DNA of 6,700 nt from Lachnospiraceae bacterium (lineage in GTDB: Bacteria > Bacillota_A > Clostridia > Lachnospirales > Lachnospiraceae): positions 1 through 6,700 of the forward strand of contig JAGCAV010000554.1 of NCBI GenBank assembly GCA_017652545.1. Reading direction: 5' to 3'. Position 1 is the stretch's first letter. Each line of letters begins with the position of its first letter. Below, piece by piece: positions 1 through 6,700 of this stretch. The translations under genes and the position numbers were made by a program. The notes below the pieces were generated by a model, which was not told where the DNA came from, did not search any database, and saw only the letters and a program-made list of their open reading frames with translations.

Positions 1-552
1 CCATTTCAGATAATTGTAATTCTTATCCTGGCTGTTATACCATTTCTTCATGGTGGAACTGATGCCTTTTCTTGTCGCATCCGTCCATCCGCCTCCCCAG
101 ACATACAGGACCTTTCCGACCGGAATGAAAGCGCCCAGAAGATAGTTCTTTATGGTCTTCGCCCCGTTCGGGGTCATGATCTCCGGTCCGTCCGGAACAG
201 ACACGGTAATCTTTGCCTGCTTCTTTTTATACTGGACAGTAATGACAGCTGTTCCTGCCTTTTTTGCGGACAGGATGCCCTTCTTACTGACAGAGACGAC
301 TTTTTTCTTTGATGAGGCGAATGAAACCTTGTCCGCGCTGACCGTTTTTTTGCCATTTTTTACAACCAGCTGCAGCTTTTCTCCCAGCTGGACTGTCTTC
401 TGTATCTCTTTTCCCGCTGCCGTCACCTTGACGGTAAGCTTCTGTGTGCCTGCATAGACTGAAGCTGCGCTCAGAATCAGAAACAGTCCTGTCAGTATCA
501 GGATACGAAAGCGCGTCAGCCTGTCTTTTCTTATATTCCTGCCGTGTTTCAT
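1..552 (-). CDS. Secreted Ig-like (BIG2-type) protein with probable NlpC/P60-like domain, partial (3' end outside window)
   Basis: The frame reads from an ATG at 550-552 to the window edge without a stop, giving 184 residues of a longer protein. Residues 1-34 form a signal peptide: a basic start, a hydrophobic core at about 17-30, and a likely signal peptidase I cut after VYA (residue 34). Residues 38-120 are lysine-rich beta-strand sequence with the bacterial Ig-like group 2 pattern, including FASSKKKVVSVSKKGILSAK followed by AGTAVITV. From about residue 130 a second domain starts, with LYVWGGGW at 149-156. This resembles the opening of secreted NlpC/P60-like peptidases seen in Clostridia, where the catalytic Cys follows downstream, here outside the window. 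An exported cell-wall or surface role is inferred. The start is supported by GGGAGAGG (complement of 561-568) eight bases upstream. It lies downstream of the MutS-like gene on the same strand but has its own promoter candidate. The export signal and Ig-like domain are fairly sure; the hydrolase identity is tentative. Confidence 0.8.
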   Translation of the reverse strand, partial: MKHGRNIRKDRLTRFRILILTGLFLILSAASVYAGTQKLTVKVTAAGKEIQKTVQLGEKLQLVVKNGKKTVSADKVSFASSKKKVVSVSKKGILSAKKAGTAVITVQYKKKQAKITVSVPDGPEIMTPNGAKTIKNYLLGAFIPVGKVLYVWGGGWTDATRKGISSTMKKWYNSQDKNYNYLKW

Positions 553-577
553 AATCGGATCCTCTCCCACTGTCCAT

Positions 578-596
578 CCGGGTATCTTATCCCCGG
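578..596 (-). other. Small hairpin in the 5' leader of the secreted Ig-like gene
   Basis: In the minus-strand leader, CCGGG and CCCGG can pair around a 9-base loop. The stem lies about ten bases upstream of the ribosome binding site. It has no following T run, so it is not a terminator. It does not match a riboswitch I recognise and may be chance. Confidence 0.25.
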
Positions 597-616
597 TTCT
601 GCATGCTGCTGTTAGC

Positions 617-645
617 ATTGTACCATGATTCATCCTGCCGGTCCA
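617..645 (-). promoter_or_regulatory. Promoter for the secreted Ig-like gene (extended -10)
   Basis: On the minus strand, TACAAT (complement of 617-622) is preceded by TGG, giving an extended -10 of the TGnTACAAT form. A weak -35, TGGACC (complement of 640-645), lies 17 bases upstream. Transcription would start near 610, leaving a leader of about 58 bases. No convincing terminator separates this gene from the MutS-like gene upstream, so read-through from that unit is also possible. Confidence 0.5.
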
Positions 646-658
646 TGCAGACTCCGGC
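637..658 (-). other. Weak GC-rich hairpin just after the MutS-like gene
   Basis: GCCG and CGGC with inner GTC/GAC pairing form a bulged stem around a TGCATG loop, starting a few bases past the stop codon. The minus-strand sequence after it (AGGATGAATC) has no T run, so intrinsic termination is doubtful. It overlaps the -35 region of the next gene's promoter. Confidence 0.25.
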
Positions 659-663
659 CCCTG

Positions 664-2304
664 TCAGATCAGCCGATGGGCCTCTTCCAGAATCTCCCCG
701 GGAAAACCAAATGCTTTCAGAAGCGCAAGCGCATTCGTGTCTCCCCCCAGACCGGGCCTGATCCTGTAGGTAAACGAGACATTCCCCTCTTCGATCAGGC
801 TGTCAAAATAGTAAGGATCATAGTGATCCTTATGCTTCTGCACAAGTTCCAGGTCGTGTGTCGCAACCACGCAGAAACCGGGCCGGCGCGCGATATAGCT
901 TAAGACAGCCTCCGAAGCCGCCAGCCGCTCCTTCTGGTTGGTTCCCTTCAGGATCTCATCGATGATGCACAGCGTCCGCACTCCGCTGTCGATCACATCC
1001 AGCATACGCTTCAGGTACCGTACTTCCCGGACATAATAGCTTTCACCGGTAACCACATCATCCCTGATCGCCATGGATGTCATCACTTTTATATAAGGAA
1101 GGGAAAAGCTGTCGGCACAGCAGGTATCAATCGTCTGGGCCAGCACAGCGTTTACCGCCAGTGCCTTCATGAAGGTGGATTTTCCGGAAGCATTGGCTCC
1201 CGTGATGATCGCCCTGGCTTTCAGATCAAAGTCGTTGCATACCGGGTCTTTCAGCAATGGATGATACAGCCCGGCAGTCCGGATCCCGTCTGTAACGGAC
1301 GCTGCCCCCTGCGGGGGATCCTCCTGCGTTTCACAGGGATCTTTTATTTCCGGATGTGTCCAGCCGGGGAGGCTCGCCCGGAAGGATAAGATGCTGACGG
1401 CCGCGTCGAGTCTTCCGGCGAACCGGTACAGTTCTTCGATGGCCTCACGGTTTTTGCTGATCATCTCCAATATGCCGCTCAGTCTTGCCACATCGATCAT
1501 CGTGATGCCAAGAAGATATTCGTAAAGCAGTCCGGTGGGATCGCCGCTGATGCTGCTCTGTCTCGCAAAAATAAACTTGCCGAGCTTCCTGCGCAGGCCT
1601 TTCAGCTGCTGCCATCCCTGGCGCACCGTCTCGGTATCCGGAAGCATCAGGTCTTTCCGGCCCAGGCACCATTCGCACAGGTCCAGCATCTTCCCGAGGC
1701 CGCCCATCGAAGACAGAAGGATGTCATATTTCTGCTTCACGATCATATATACAATAAAGTTCGTCCCGGCACTGAGCGCCAGAAAGATGAAAAACGGCAT
1801 GGTCCGGAAGATGACCGCCAGAAGAACAGCTGCCGCCAGAATGATCTGCAGCAGCCTGAAGATCCAGGGATTTCCCGGCTTCAGAAGCTGTGCGTTGCGG
1901 AAAAACTCCGGCAGGTAATAGCTCTCCTGCCGCTTGCCGACACCGCGCAGCCTGTACTCCAGTTCCAGGCGGGTGTCTTCATTCTCTGACAGGTGATCCA
2001 TCCACTCCCTGTTCTTCCTGAAGTGATCTGATCTGCCGCTTCGCAGAATCTCGTACAGGACCTGTTCCCCGATATAGCTCTGCGCATGATTGATCCTCAG
2101 AAAGACCTCATCCATCTCCAGATCGGACCAGGTCACATCATCAATGCTGTAATCATCATAACCTGCCTGTTTTTCCATCCGGTCATAATAGACCCTGATG
2201 CCCGGCAGCCGGTCCCTGGTCTGAGAGATCCACGCTTCCTCAAGAGGGTTGTTCCCGAAACGTCTCCTGAATCCTGCAAGCAGCTGCTTTTTTCTTCCAA
2301 ACAT
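664..2304 (-). CDS. Membrane-anchored MutS-family ATPase
   Basis: A 546-residue protein whose C-terminal third is a MutS-type ABC ATPase. It has Walker A GANASGKST at 369-377, a signature-like segment DDVVTGESYYVREV at 415-428 (S422 and E427 in the places MutS conserves), Walker B LCIIDEILKGTN at 445-456 with D449 and E450, and a switch histidine in VVATHD at 479-484. Residues about 55-90 (TWSDLEMDEVF) resemble the start of the MutS core domain. Two hydrophobic segments at about 148-167 and 170-189 form a probable transmembrane hairpin, followed by a helical lever region (about 195-310). The N-terminal mismatch-recognition domain of classical MutS (about 850 residues) is absent, so ordinary mismatch repair is unlikely. 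The substrate is unknown. The start follows AAGGG, which overlaps the stop codon of the upstream amidohydrolase, so the two genes are almost certainly co-transcribed. All catalytic ATPase motifs look intact. Family assignment is confident; function is not. Confidence 0.88.
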   Translation of the reverse strand: MFGRKKQLLAGFRRRFGNNPLEEAWISQTRDRLPGIRVYYDRMEKQAGYDDYSIDDVTWSDLEMDEVFLRINHAQSYIGEQVLYEILRSGRSDHFRKNREWMDHLSENEDTRLELEYRLRGVGKRQESYYLPEFFRNAQLLKPGNPWIFRLLQIILAAAVLLAVIFRTMPFFIFLALSAGTNFIVYMIVKQKYDILLSSMGGLGKMLDLCEWCLGRKDLMLPDTETVRQGWQQLKGLRRKLGKFIFARQSSISGDPTGLLYEYLLGITMIDVARLSGILEMISKNREAIEELYRFAGRLDAAVSILSFRASLPGWTHPEIKDPCETQEDPPQGAASVTDGIRTAGLYHPLLKDPVCNDFDLKARAIITGANASGKSTFMKALAVNAVLAQTIDTCCADSFSLPYIKVMTSMAIRDDVVTGESYYVREVRYLKRMLDVIDSGVRTLCIIDEILKGTNQKERLAASEAVLSYIARRPGFCVVATHDLELVQKHKDHYDPYYFDSLIEEGNVSFTYRIRPGLGGDTNALALLKAFGFPGEILEEAHRLI

Positions 2305-2314
2305 ATCAATACCC

Positions 2315-3460
2315 TTACAGCACCGGCTTCCCGCCTACAAAAACCTGTACAGTCTGCGCCTGGATCTCACGCAGGGGATTCCCGCTGAAGATGGCAATAT
2401 CCGCGTCTTTTCCCGCCTCAAGGGATCCGACTCTGTGATCGATCCCGGCTACATGGGCGGGATTGATCGTAATGGCCTTCCAGGCATCTTCCTCATCCAT
2501 GCCGTACCGTATGGCAAGACCGGCAACCAGTGGAAGGTACTGCAGCGGAATGACCGGCGCATCCGTGATGATGCATACCTCCAGCCCGGCTTTTGCCAGG
2601 ATCCCCGGCGTGGCAAAAGTCCTGTTTTTGAGTTCATATTTGCTCTTTGCGTGAAGAGAAGGTCCTACAAGAACAGGAAAACCCGCTTTCACCAGCTGAT
2701 CCGTGATCAGATGCCCTTCCGTACAGTGGTCAAGCGTTACATCGATCTGAAATTCCTTTGCAATGCGCAGTGCCGTCAGCATGTCATCGGCGCGATGCGC
2801 ATGAACCTTCAGCGGAATCTCACGCCGGATCACAGGAAGGAGCGCCTCCATCTGCAGATCGAAGGGACATTTCTTCGGGTCTTTTGCCCTGTCTTCCCCA
2901 TACTGTCTTGCTTTGGCAAGCGTGGTGCGCAGGAGCGCGGCGATCCCCATGCGTGTAACGGGTGCCTTCCGCCCGTCCTGTCCGTAAACGGATTTCGGGT
3001 TTTCACCCATGGCAGCTTTCATGGCAACGGGATCCCGCAGCACCATCTCATCCACACAGTTGCCGTAAAGCTTGACGGCCAGAAAAGTTCCCCCGATCAC
3101 ATTCGCGGAACCGGGGCCGGTGACCGCACTGGTGACCCCTCCCGAAAGGGCAAGTGCCAGACCTTCATCCATCGGATTTAACCCGTCTATCCCGCGCATC
3201 TGAGGGGTAACCGGTCCGGACATCTCGTTGTAGTCCGCGCCTTCCCAGCGGACCGCCTCCTCATGCAGCCCGATATGCGTATGCGCATCGATCAGTCCCG
3301 GGGTGATGAGCATACCAGTGGCATCAAACACCTCACAGCCGGCCGGCGCGTTCGCCTTCTGCCCGATCGAGACGATCTTTCCGTCGTCGATCAGAACCTG
3401 TCCGTCACGGATATCTCCCTGCGTAATTGTCTTGATCAGTCCTCCCTGAATCAGCAGCAT
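2315..3460 (-). CDS. Metal-dependent amidohydrolase, imidazolonepropionase-like
   Basis: A 381-residue cytoplasmic enzyme of the amidohydrolase superfamily, closest in pattern to the imidazolonepropionase-related group (COG1228). A small N-terminal beta domain (1-55) leads into PGLIDAHTH, whose H60 and H62 are the first metal ligands. Further expected ligands are H220 or H222 in KVHAHRADD, H245 in LDHCTEG, and D300 in ITDAP. The C-terminal GSLEAGKDADIAIF (345-358) is the usual closing beta-domain motif. The family hydrolyses cyclic amides or C-N bonds in small metabolites or dipeptides; which substrate applies cannot be read from the sequence, and no histidine-degradation genes sit nearby, so hutI is not assigned. 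The ATG follows GAGGAA (complement of 3467-3472) six bases upstream. It is the first gene of a pair: the MutS-like start lies ten bases past its stop. Length and motifs look complete. Confidence 0.88.
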   Translation of the reverse strand: MLLIQGGLIKTITQGDIRDGQVLIDDGKIVSIGQKANAPAGCEVFDATGMLITPGLIDAHTHIGLHEEAVRWEGADYNEMSGPVTPQMRGIDGLNPMDEGLALALSGGVTSAVTGPGSANVIGGTFLAVKLYGNCVDEMVLRDPVAMKAAMGENPKSVYGQDGRKAPVTRMGIAALLRTTLAKARQYGEDRAKDPKKCPFDLQMEALLPVIRREIPLKVHAHRADDMLTALRIAKEFQIDVTLDHCTEGHLITDQLVKAGFPVLVGPSLHAKSKYELKNRTFATPGILAKAGLEVCIITDAPVIPLQYLPLVAGLAIRYGMDEEDAWKAITINPAHVAGIDHRVGSLEAGKDADIAIFSGNPLREIQAQTVQVFVGGKPVL

Positions 3461-3515
3461 GTCTTATTCCTCATTTCTTTTCTGCGGCACATAGTGTCTG
3501 TTCTTTATTTTTTTC

Positions 3516-3524
3516 TGTGATAAT
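3516..3524 (+). promoter_or_regulatory. Candidate extended -10 for the EEP-family hydrolase gene
   Basis: TGTGATAAT gives an extended -10 with GATAAT at 3519-3524. No good -35 is visible at the usual distance, which is tolerable for extended -10 promoters. The start of transcription would fall near 3531, about 45 bases before the preferred start codon. That makes the earlier in-frame ATG at 3531 essentially leaderless and therefore unlikely. Confidence 0.45.
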
Positions 3525-3550
3525 AGTATCATGGATTATGGAGAAAACAA
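3523..3550 (-). promoter_or_regulatory. Candidate promoter for the amidohydrolase-MutS-like operon
   Basis: On the minus strand TACTAT (complement of 3523-3528) is preceded by TGA, an extended -10. A partial -35, TTGTTT (complement of 3545-3550), lies 16 bases upstream. Transcription would start near 3516, giving a leader of about 56 bases. It overlaps the plus-strand -10 for the divergent gene. Confidence 0.4.
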
Positions 3551-3575
3551 TAGCATGAATCCTGGGGGATACATT

Positions 3576-4640
3576 ATGAAAAAAATACTGAAAATCCTGT
3601 GTGGAATTCTGTTGTTCGTCATTGTGGCTTTTGGTGGTCTCCTTGCATTTTTGTCATTGACGGAGTATAAACCGGAGGCGAAAACAGAACTGACGCTGAA
3701 CGGGACTGCAGCCGGATCGCTCAAGGCAGGGGATTCCCTGCGCGTACTTGCCTGGAATATCGGTTACGGCGCGCTCGGAGACAATGCGGACTTCTTTATG
3801 GATGGCGGCAAGATGGTAAATACCGCAAACAAGGGGCGGGTGCAGGAAAATATGTCCGGCCTGCTTGCAGACATACAGGCGCAGGATGCCGATCTGATCC
3901 TGCTGCAGGAGTGCGATATAAACAGCGCGCGGTCCCATCACATAAACGAAATGACATATCTGGCAGAAGGCCTGCCGGACATGGTCCATACATTTGCGAA
4001 CAATTTCAAGGTCGCATTCCTGCCCTACCCGATCCCGCCGATCGGAAAGGTGGACAGCGGGCTGGTCACCTTTTCCGCTTACCCGGTGTCACAGGCAGAG
4101 AGACAGAGTCTTCCCATTCCTTTCAAATGGCCCATCCGGATGGCAAATCTGAAACGATGCCTGGCTGTTCACCGGATCCCGCTTGAAAACTCTGAAAAGG
4201 AGCTGGTGCTGATCAACCTGCATCTGGAAGCCTATGATGACGGGGAAGGCAAAGTGGCACAGACAAAGATGCTTCGTGAGGTTCTTCAGGCGGAAGCCGA
4301 CGCCGGCAATTATGTGATCGCGGGAGGTGATTTTAACCAGACCTTCGACGATATAGATATCAGCCGTTACCCGCTCCAGGAAGGCATGTGGGCGCCGGGC
4401 ATCATTCAGGATGAGGATTTCGGGACCGGCTGGCAGTTCTGCATGGATGCGGAAATACCCACCTGCAGGTCTTTGGACAAGCCATACAAGGATGCGGACC
4501 TTGAACACTTCCAGTACTATGTGATAGATGGGTTTATTGTTTCAGATAACATAAAGATCGACAGCCTCCGGACGCTGGATATGGGCTTTACCGCAGCCGA
4601 CCATAATCCGGTGCTGATGGAAGCGGTGCTGGTGGAATGA
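3576..4640 (+). CDS. Membrane-anchored endonuclease/exonuclease/phosphatase (EEP) family hydrolase
   Basis: A 354-residue protein with one N-terminal transmembrane or uncleaved signal segment (about residues 5-28), followed by a complete EEP-fold domain that should sit outside the membrane. Visible active-site motifs in order are AWNIGYG (N61), LLQECD (E112, metal ligand), INLHLEA (N214, H216), GGDFNQ (D252, N254), IDGF (D318) and ADHNPV (D342, catalytic H343). The fold cleaves phosphodiester or phosphomonoester bonds with Mg2+ in DNA, sphingomyelin, inositol phosphates and other substrates. A surface or extracellular substrate is inferred from the anchor, but which one is unknown. The ATG at 3576 is chosen because GGGGGA precedes it at good spacing and it begins with MKKILK, typical of an export signal. 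An in-frame ATG at 3531 would add 15 polar residues ahead of it. The gene is transcribed alone, divergent from the amidohydrolase and convergent with tuf. Confidence 0.88.
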   Translation: MKKILKILCGILLFVIVAFGGLLAFLSLTEYKPEAKTELTLNGTAAGSLKAGDSLRVLAWNIGYGALGDNADFFMDGGKMVNTANKGRVQENMSGLLADIQAQDADLILLQECDINSARSHHINEMTYLAEGLPDMVHTFANNFKVAFLPYPIPPIGKVDSGLVTFSAYPVSQAERQSLPIPFKWPIRMANLKRCLAVHRIPLENSEKELVLINLHLEAYDDGEGKVAQTKMLREVLQAEADAGNYVIAGGDFNQTFDDIDISRYPLQEGMWAPGIIQDEDFGTGWQFCMDAEIPTCRSLDKPYKDADLEHFQYYVIDGFIVSDNIKIDSLRTLDMGFTAADHNPVLMEAVLVE

Positions 4641-4795
4641 TCTGTTTCAAGAAAACAAAACCCGCTGGGATATCAAGAATGACTTACGTTATCAAAACGT
4701 CATCACGATGTAATAATCGATGTATGAACAGTTACTCCAGAACAAGTTCTTTTTACTATTCATTTTTCTGTAAACATCCGCACTGAATCAGAAAA
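4641..4795. other. AT-rich convergent intergenic stretch, no gene seen
   Basis: No supportable coding sequence lies here. A 7-base direct repeat CGATGTA occurs at 4706-4712 and 4718-4724. AGAAC/GTTCT at 4739-4750 followed by TTTT could be a very weak plus-strand terminator for the EEP gene, but its usable stem is only about four pairs. Confidence 0.3.
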
Positions 4796-4823
4796 CCCCG
4801 GCAAGCCTTGCGGCTTTCCGGGG
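4796..4823 (-). terminator. Intrinsic terminator of tuf, possibly bidirectional
   Basis: Arms at 4796-4807 and 4812-4823 pair over 12 positions with one mismatch (4802/4817), capped by a four-base loop. On the minus strand the stem is followed by TTTTCTGATT, so it best terminates tuf, whose stop codon lies about 35 bases upstream. On the plus strand it is followed by TATATCTTTACTGTTTT, a looser T-rich tail that may also stop transcripts from the convergent EEP gene. Confidence 0.85.
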
Positions 4824-4858
4824 TATATCTTTACTGTTTTGTGATAACCGAAACCTGA

Positions 4859-6058
4859 TCAGTCAATGATTTCGATAACACGGCCTGAACCTACGGTACG
4901 TCCGCCTTCACGGATAGCGAAGGTAAGACCCTGTTCCATAGCGATCGGGTGGATCAGCTCGATGGTCATAACAACGTTATCACCAGGCATGCACATCTCG
5001 GTGCCTTCCGGAAGGCTGATCAGACCGGTAACGTCAGTGGTTCTGAAATAGAACTGCGGACGATAGTTGTTGAAGAACGGGGTATGACGGCCACCCTCGT
5101 CTTTTGTCAGGACGTAGACCTGAGCTTTGAACTTGATGTGGCACTTTACGCTGCCGGGTTTAACAAGAACCTGGCCACGCTGGATCTCTTCTCTCTTGAC
5201 ACCACGAAGCAGAGCACCGATGTTGTCACCAGCCTGGGCCTCGTCAAGGAGCTTACGGAACATCTCGATACCGGTAACAACCGTCTTCTGAGTCTCTTCC
5301 TTGATACCAACGATTTCAACTTCCTCGTTCAGATGCAGAGTACCACGCTCCACACGGCCGGTAGCAACGGTACCACGACCGGTAATTGTGAACACGTCCT
5401 CGACGGGCATCAGGAACGGAAGATCGGTAGCACGCTGCGGATCCGGGATCCAGGTGTCAACAGCATCCATCAGCTCCATGATCTTGTCGCACCACGGGCC
5501 TGAGGAATCCTCATCCTGCAGAGCCAGAAGAGCGCTGCCCTGGATAATCGGGGTGTCATCTCCCGGGAACTCATACTCGTTCAGGAGGTCACGGATCTCC
5601 ATATCGACCAGCTCAAGAAGCTCTTCATCGTCGACCATGTCGCACTTGTTCATGAAAACAACGATGTAGGGAACACCGACCTGACGGGACAGAAGGATAT
5701 GCTCCTTTGTCTGAGCCATAACACCGTCGGTAGCAGCAACAACAAGGATAGCACCGTCCATCTGGGCAGCACCGGTGATCATGTTCTTAACATAGTCAGC
5801 ATGACCCGGGCAGTCAACGTGAGCATAATGTCTCTTGTCGGTCTCATACTCAACGTGAGCAGTAGAAATTGTGATACCACGCTCTCTCTCTTCGGGAGCT
5901 TTGTCGATCATATCGAATGCGACTGCTTCGCCGGTGTTGTTTCTGTTGTGCAGAGTCTTGGTGATAGCTGCTGTCAGAGTCGTTTTACCATGGTCAACGT
6001 GGCCGATGGTACCGATGTTACAATGCGGTTTGGTTCTTTCGAATTTCTGTTTTGCCAT
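4859..6058 (-). CDS. tuf: Translation elongation factor Tu (EF-Tu)
   Basis: A complete 399-residue EF-Tu, the cytoplasmic GTPase that brings aminoacyl-tRNA to the ribosome. The GTPase motifs are intact: P-loop GHVDHGKT at 19-26, switch I RGITIS at 60-65, DCPGH at 82-86 with catalytic H86, NKCD at 137-140, and SAL at 175-177. Domains 2 and 3 follow, with [17 protein letters not shown] at about 223-239 and the [13 protein letters not shown] end at 380-392. Length is normal for the family. The start at 6058 (MAKQKFER) is fixed by AAGGAGG (complement of 6069-6075) ten bases upstream and by family alignment. A longer in-frame reading from a TTG at 6124 would add 22 residues that EF-Tu does not have and would translate through the ribosome binding site. 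It follows fusA on the same strand, as in the str operon, and has its own promoter. The sequence pattern, such as the [11 protein letters not shown] switch region, fits Clostridia. Confidence 0.99.
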   Translation of the reverse strand: MAKQKFERTKPHCNIGTIGHVDHGKTTLTAAITKTLHNRNNTGEAVAFDMIDKAPEERERGITISTAHVEYETDKRHYAHVDCPGHADYVKNMITGAAQMDGAILVVAATDGVMAQTKEHILLSRQVGVPYIVVFMNKCDMVDDEELLELVDMEIRDLLNEYEFPGDDTPIIQGSALLALQDEDSSGPWCDKIMELMDAVDTWIPDPQRATDLPFLMPVEDVFTITGRGTVATGRVERGTLHLNEEVEIVGIKEETQKTVVTGIEMFRKLLDEAQAGDNIGALLRGVKREEIQRGQVLVKPGSVKCHIKFKAQVYVLTKDEGGRHTPFFNNYRPQFYFRTTDVTGLISLPEGTEMCMPGDNVVMTIELIHPIAMEQGLTFAIREGGRTVGSGRVIEIID

Positions 6059-6126
6059 TTTAGCATTTCCTCCTTGATCATGTGCCGGTATACGGCCTTT
6101 GGTTGCGCGAACATAGGCTGTCAACC

Positions 6127-6155
6127 ATTATATTTCAAAAGCCCATGTTTGGCAA
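6127..6155 (-). promoter_or_regulatory. Strong promoter in the fusA-tuf gap driving tuf
   Basis: On the minus strand TTGCCA (complement of 6150-6155) is separated by exactly 17 bases from a perfect TATAAT (complement of 6127-6132). Transcription would start near 6120, leaving a leader of about 62 bases before tuf. The lack of a hairpin terminator after fusA suggests tuf is also read from upstream, so it would have two transcript sources. Confidence 0.8.
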
Positions 6156-6177
6156 GTAATTTATGATTTTGTTTTTT

Positions 6178-6700
6178 TTATCTGGAACGCTCGCTCAGGA
6201 GCTTTTCCTGTATGTTTTTCGGGACCTGTTCGTAACGTTCAAAGAACATTGAGTAGTTCCCGCGTCCCTGCGTTTTCGAACGCAGATCTGTGGAATAACC
6301 GAACATTTCCGCCAGCGGCACAAGGCCGGTAACGATCTTTCCGCCTCCCACATCATCCATTCCGTCAATACGGCCGCGGCGTGAATTGATATCGCCGATG
6401 ACATCGCCCATGTACTCTTCGGGCATAGTGACCTCGACCTTCATGATCGGCTCAAGCAGCACCGCTTCACCCTTTTTCATCGCCTCCTTGAAGGCCATGG
6501 AACCGGCCACATGGAACGCCAGCTCTGAAGAGTCCACCTCATGGTAGGAACCGTCATAACAATCCGCGGCTACGCCGACGACAGGATATCCGAAAAGAAT
6601 ACCTGCTTTCATGGCATCCTGGATACCTGCATCCACAGCCGGGATGTATTCCTTCGGGATGGCGCCGCCCACAACGGAATTGGTGAAGCTGTAAGTCTCC
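6178..6700 (-). CDS. fusA: Translation elongation factor G (EF-G), C-terminal part (5' end outside window)
   Basis: The frame is open to the window edge and codes for the last 173 residues of EF-G, the GTPase that drives ribosomal translocation. Visible landmarks are [11 protein letters not shown] and [15 protein letters not shown] in domain IV, then [20 protein letters not shown] and INSRRGRI in domain V, and [18 protein letters not shown] near the end. These are all close to the canonical fusA pattern, not to the divergent EF-G paralogues or tetracycline-resistance relatives. The GTG at 6672 that can be read as a start is internal: coding similarity continues upstream of it to the edge. The stop is TAA at 6178-6180, 119 bases before the tuf start codon. 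The G domain is outside the window. Confidence 0.97.
   Translation of the reverse strand, partial: ETYSFTNSVVGGAIPKEYIPAVDAGIQDAMKAGILFGYPVVGVAADCYDGSYHEVDSSELAFHVAGSMAFKEAMKKGEAVLLEPIMKVEVTMPEEYMGDVIGDINSRRGRIDGMDDVGGGKIVTGLVPLAEMFGYSTDLRSKTQGRGNYSMFFERYEQVPKNIQEKLLSERSR

Noticed and set aside
2249..3181. 310-codon plus-strand open frame antisense to the amidohydrolase
   Set aside because: The minus strand codes for a complete enzyme with all metal-binding motifs. The antisense translation shows no domain pattern and is a by-product of GC-rich codon use.
3531..3575. Upstream in-frame ATG for the EEP hydrolase
   Set aside because: It has no ribosome binding site, lies at the predicted transcription start, and would place 15 polar residues ahead of the membrane segment.
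4679..4703. Imperfect inverted repeat (ATGAC...GTT / AACGTCAT) after the EEP gene
   Set aside because: Pairing needs a four-base bulge and is followed by no T run, so it is not convincing as a terminator or operator.
4949..5503. 184-codon plus-strand open frame antisense to tuf
   Set aside because: It lies wholly within tuf, whose strongly biased codons leave long open antisense frames. It has no recognisable motif.
6059..6124. N-terminal extension of EF-Tu from a TTG at 6122-6124
   Set aside because: It would add 22 residues absent from the EF-Tu family, starts at or just next to the expected transcription start, and runs through the AAGGAGG site that serves the normal ATG.
6119..6124. A perfect TTGACA on the minus strand as a second tuf -35
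   Set aside because: At 16-18 bases downstream the sequence is AAAGGC-like with no -10 resemblance, and the element sits at the start site of the better promoter.
5699..6166. 155-codon plus-strand open frame across the tuf start and its promoter
   Set aside because: It mirrors the tuf N-terminal coding sequence and shows no domain or convincing ribosome binding site.

Overview
The window looks like chromosomal DNA from a Gram-positive anaerobe of the class Clostridia, most likely a Lachnospiraceae relative. This rests on three things: the EF-Tu and EF-G sequences, strong AGGAGG-type ribosome binding sites, and a secreted Ig-like protein of the kind common in gut Clostridia. The assignment comes from recalled family patterns, not from a search. 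I see no tRNA, rRNA, CRISPR array, insertion sequence or phage gene.

Layout, left to right. (1) Positions 1-552, minus strand: the N-terminal part of a secreted protein with a bacterial Ig-like domain and the start of a probable NlpC/P60-like domain, cut by the window edge. It has its own extended -10 promoter. (2) Positions 664-3460, minus strand: a tight two-gene unit, an imidazolonepropionase-like metal-dependent amidohydrolase followed 10 bases later by a membrane-anchored MutS-family ATPase. (3) Positions 3461-3575: a short divergent intergenic region in which two extended -10 promoters facing opposite ways appear to overlap. (4) Positions 3576-4640, plus strand: a membrane-anchored endonuclease/exonuclease/phosphatase-fold hydrolase. 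(5) Positions 4641-4858: a convergent intergenic region with a 12-position hairpin terminator next to the end of tuf. (6) Positions 4859-6700, minus strand: tuf (EF-Tu) preceded by the C-terminal part of fusA (EF-G), the usual end of the str operon, with a near-consensus promoter between them.

Functionally, fusA and tuf are translation housekeeping genes. The other four genes are accessory or envelope-related, and nothing in the sequence ties them into one pathway with the str operon. The parts most worth a second look are the MutS-like ATPase with a transmembrane hairpin, its pairing with an amidohydrolase, and the overlapping divergent promoters. I do not find clear evidence of a novel multi-gene system here.
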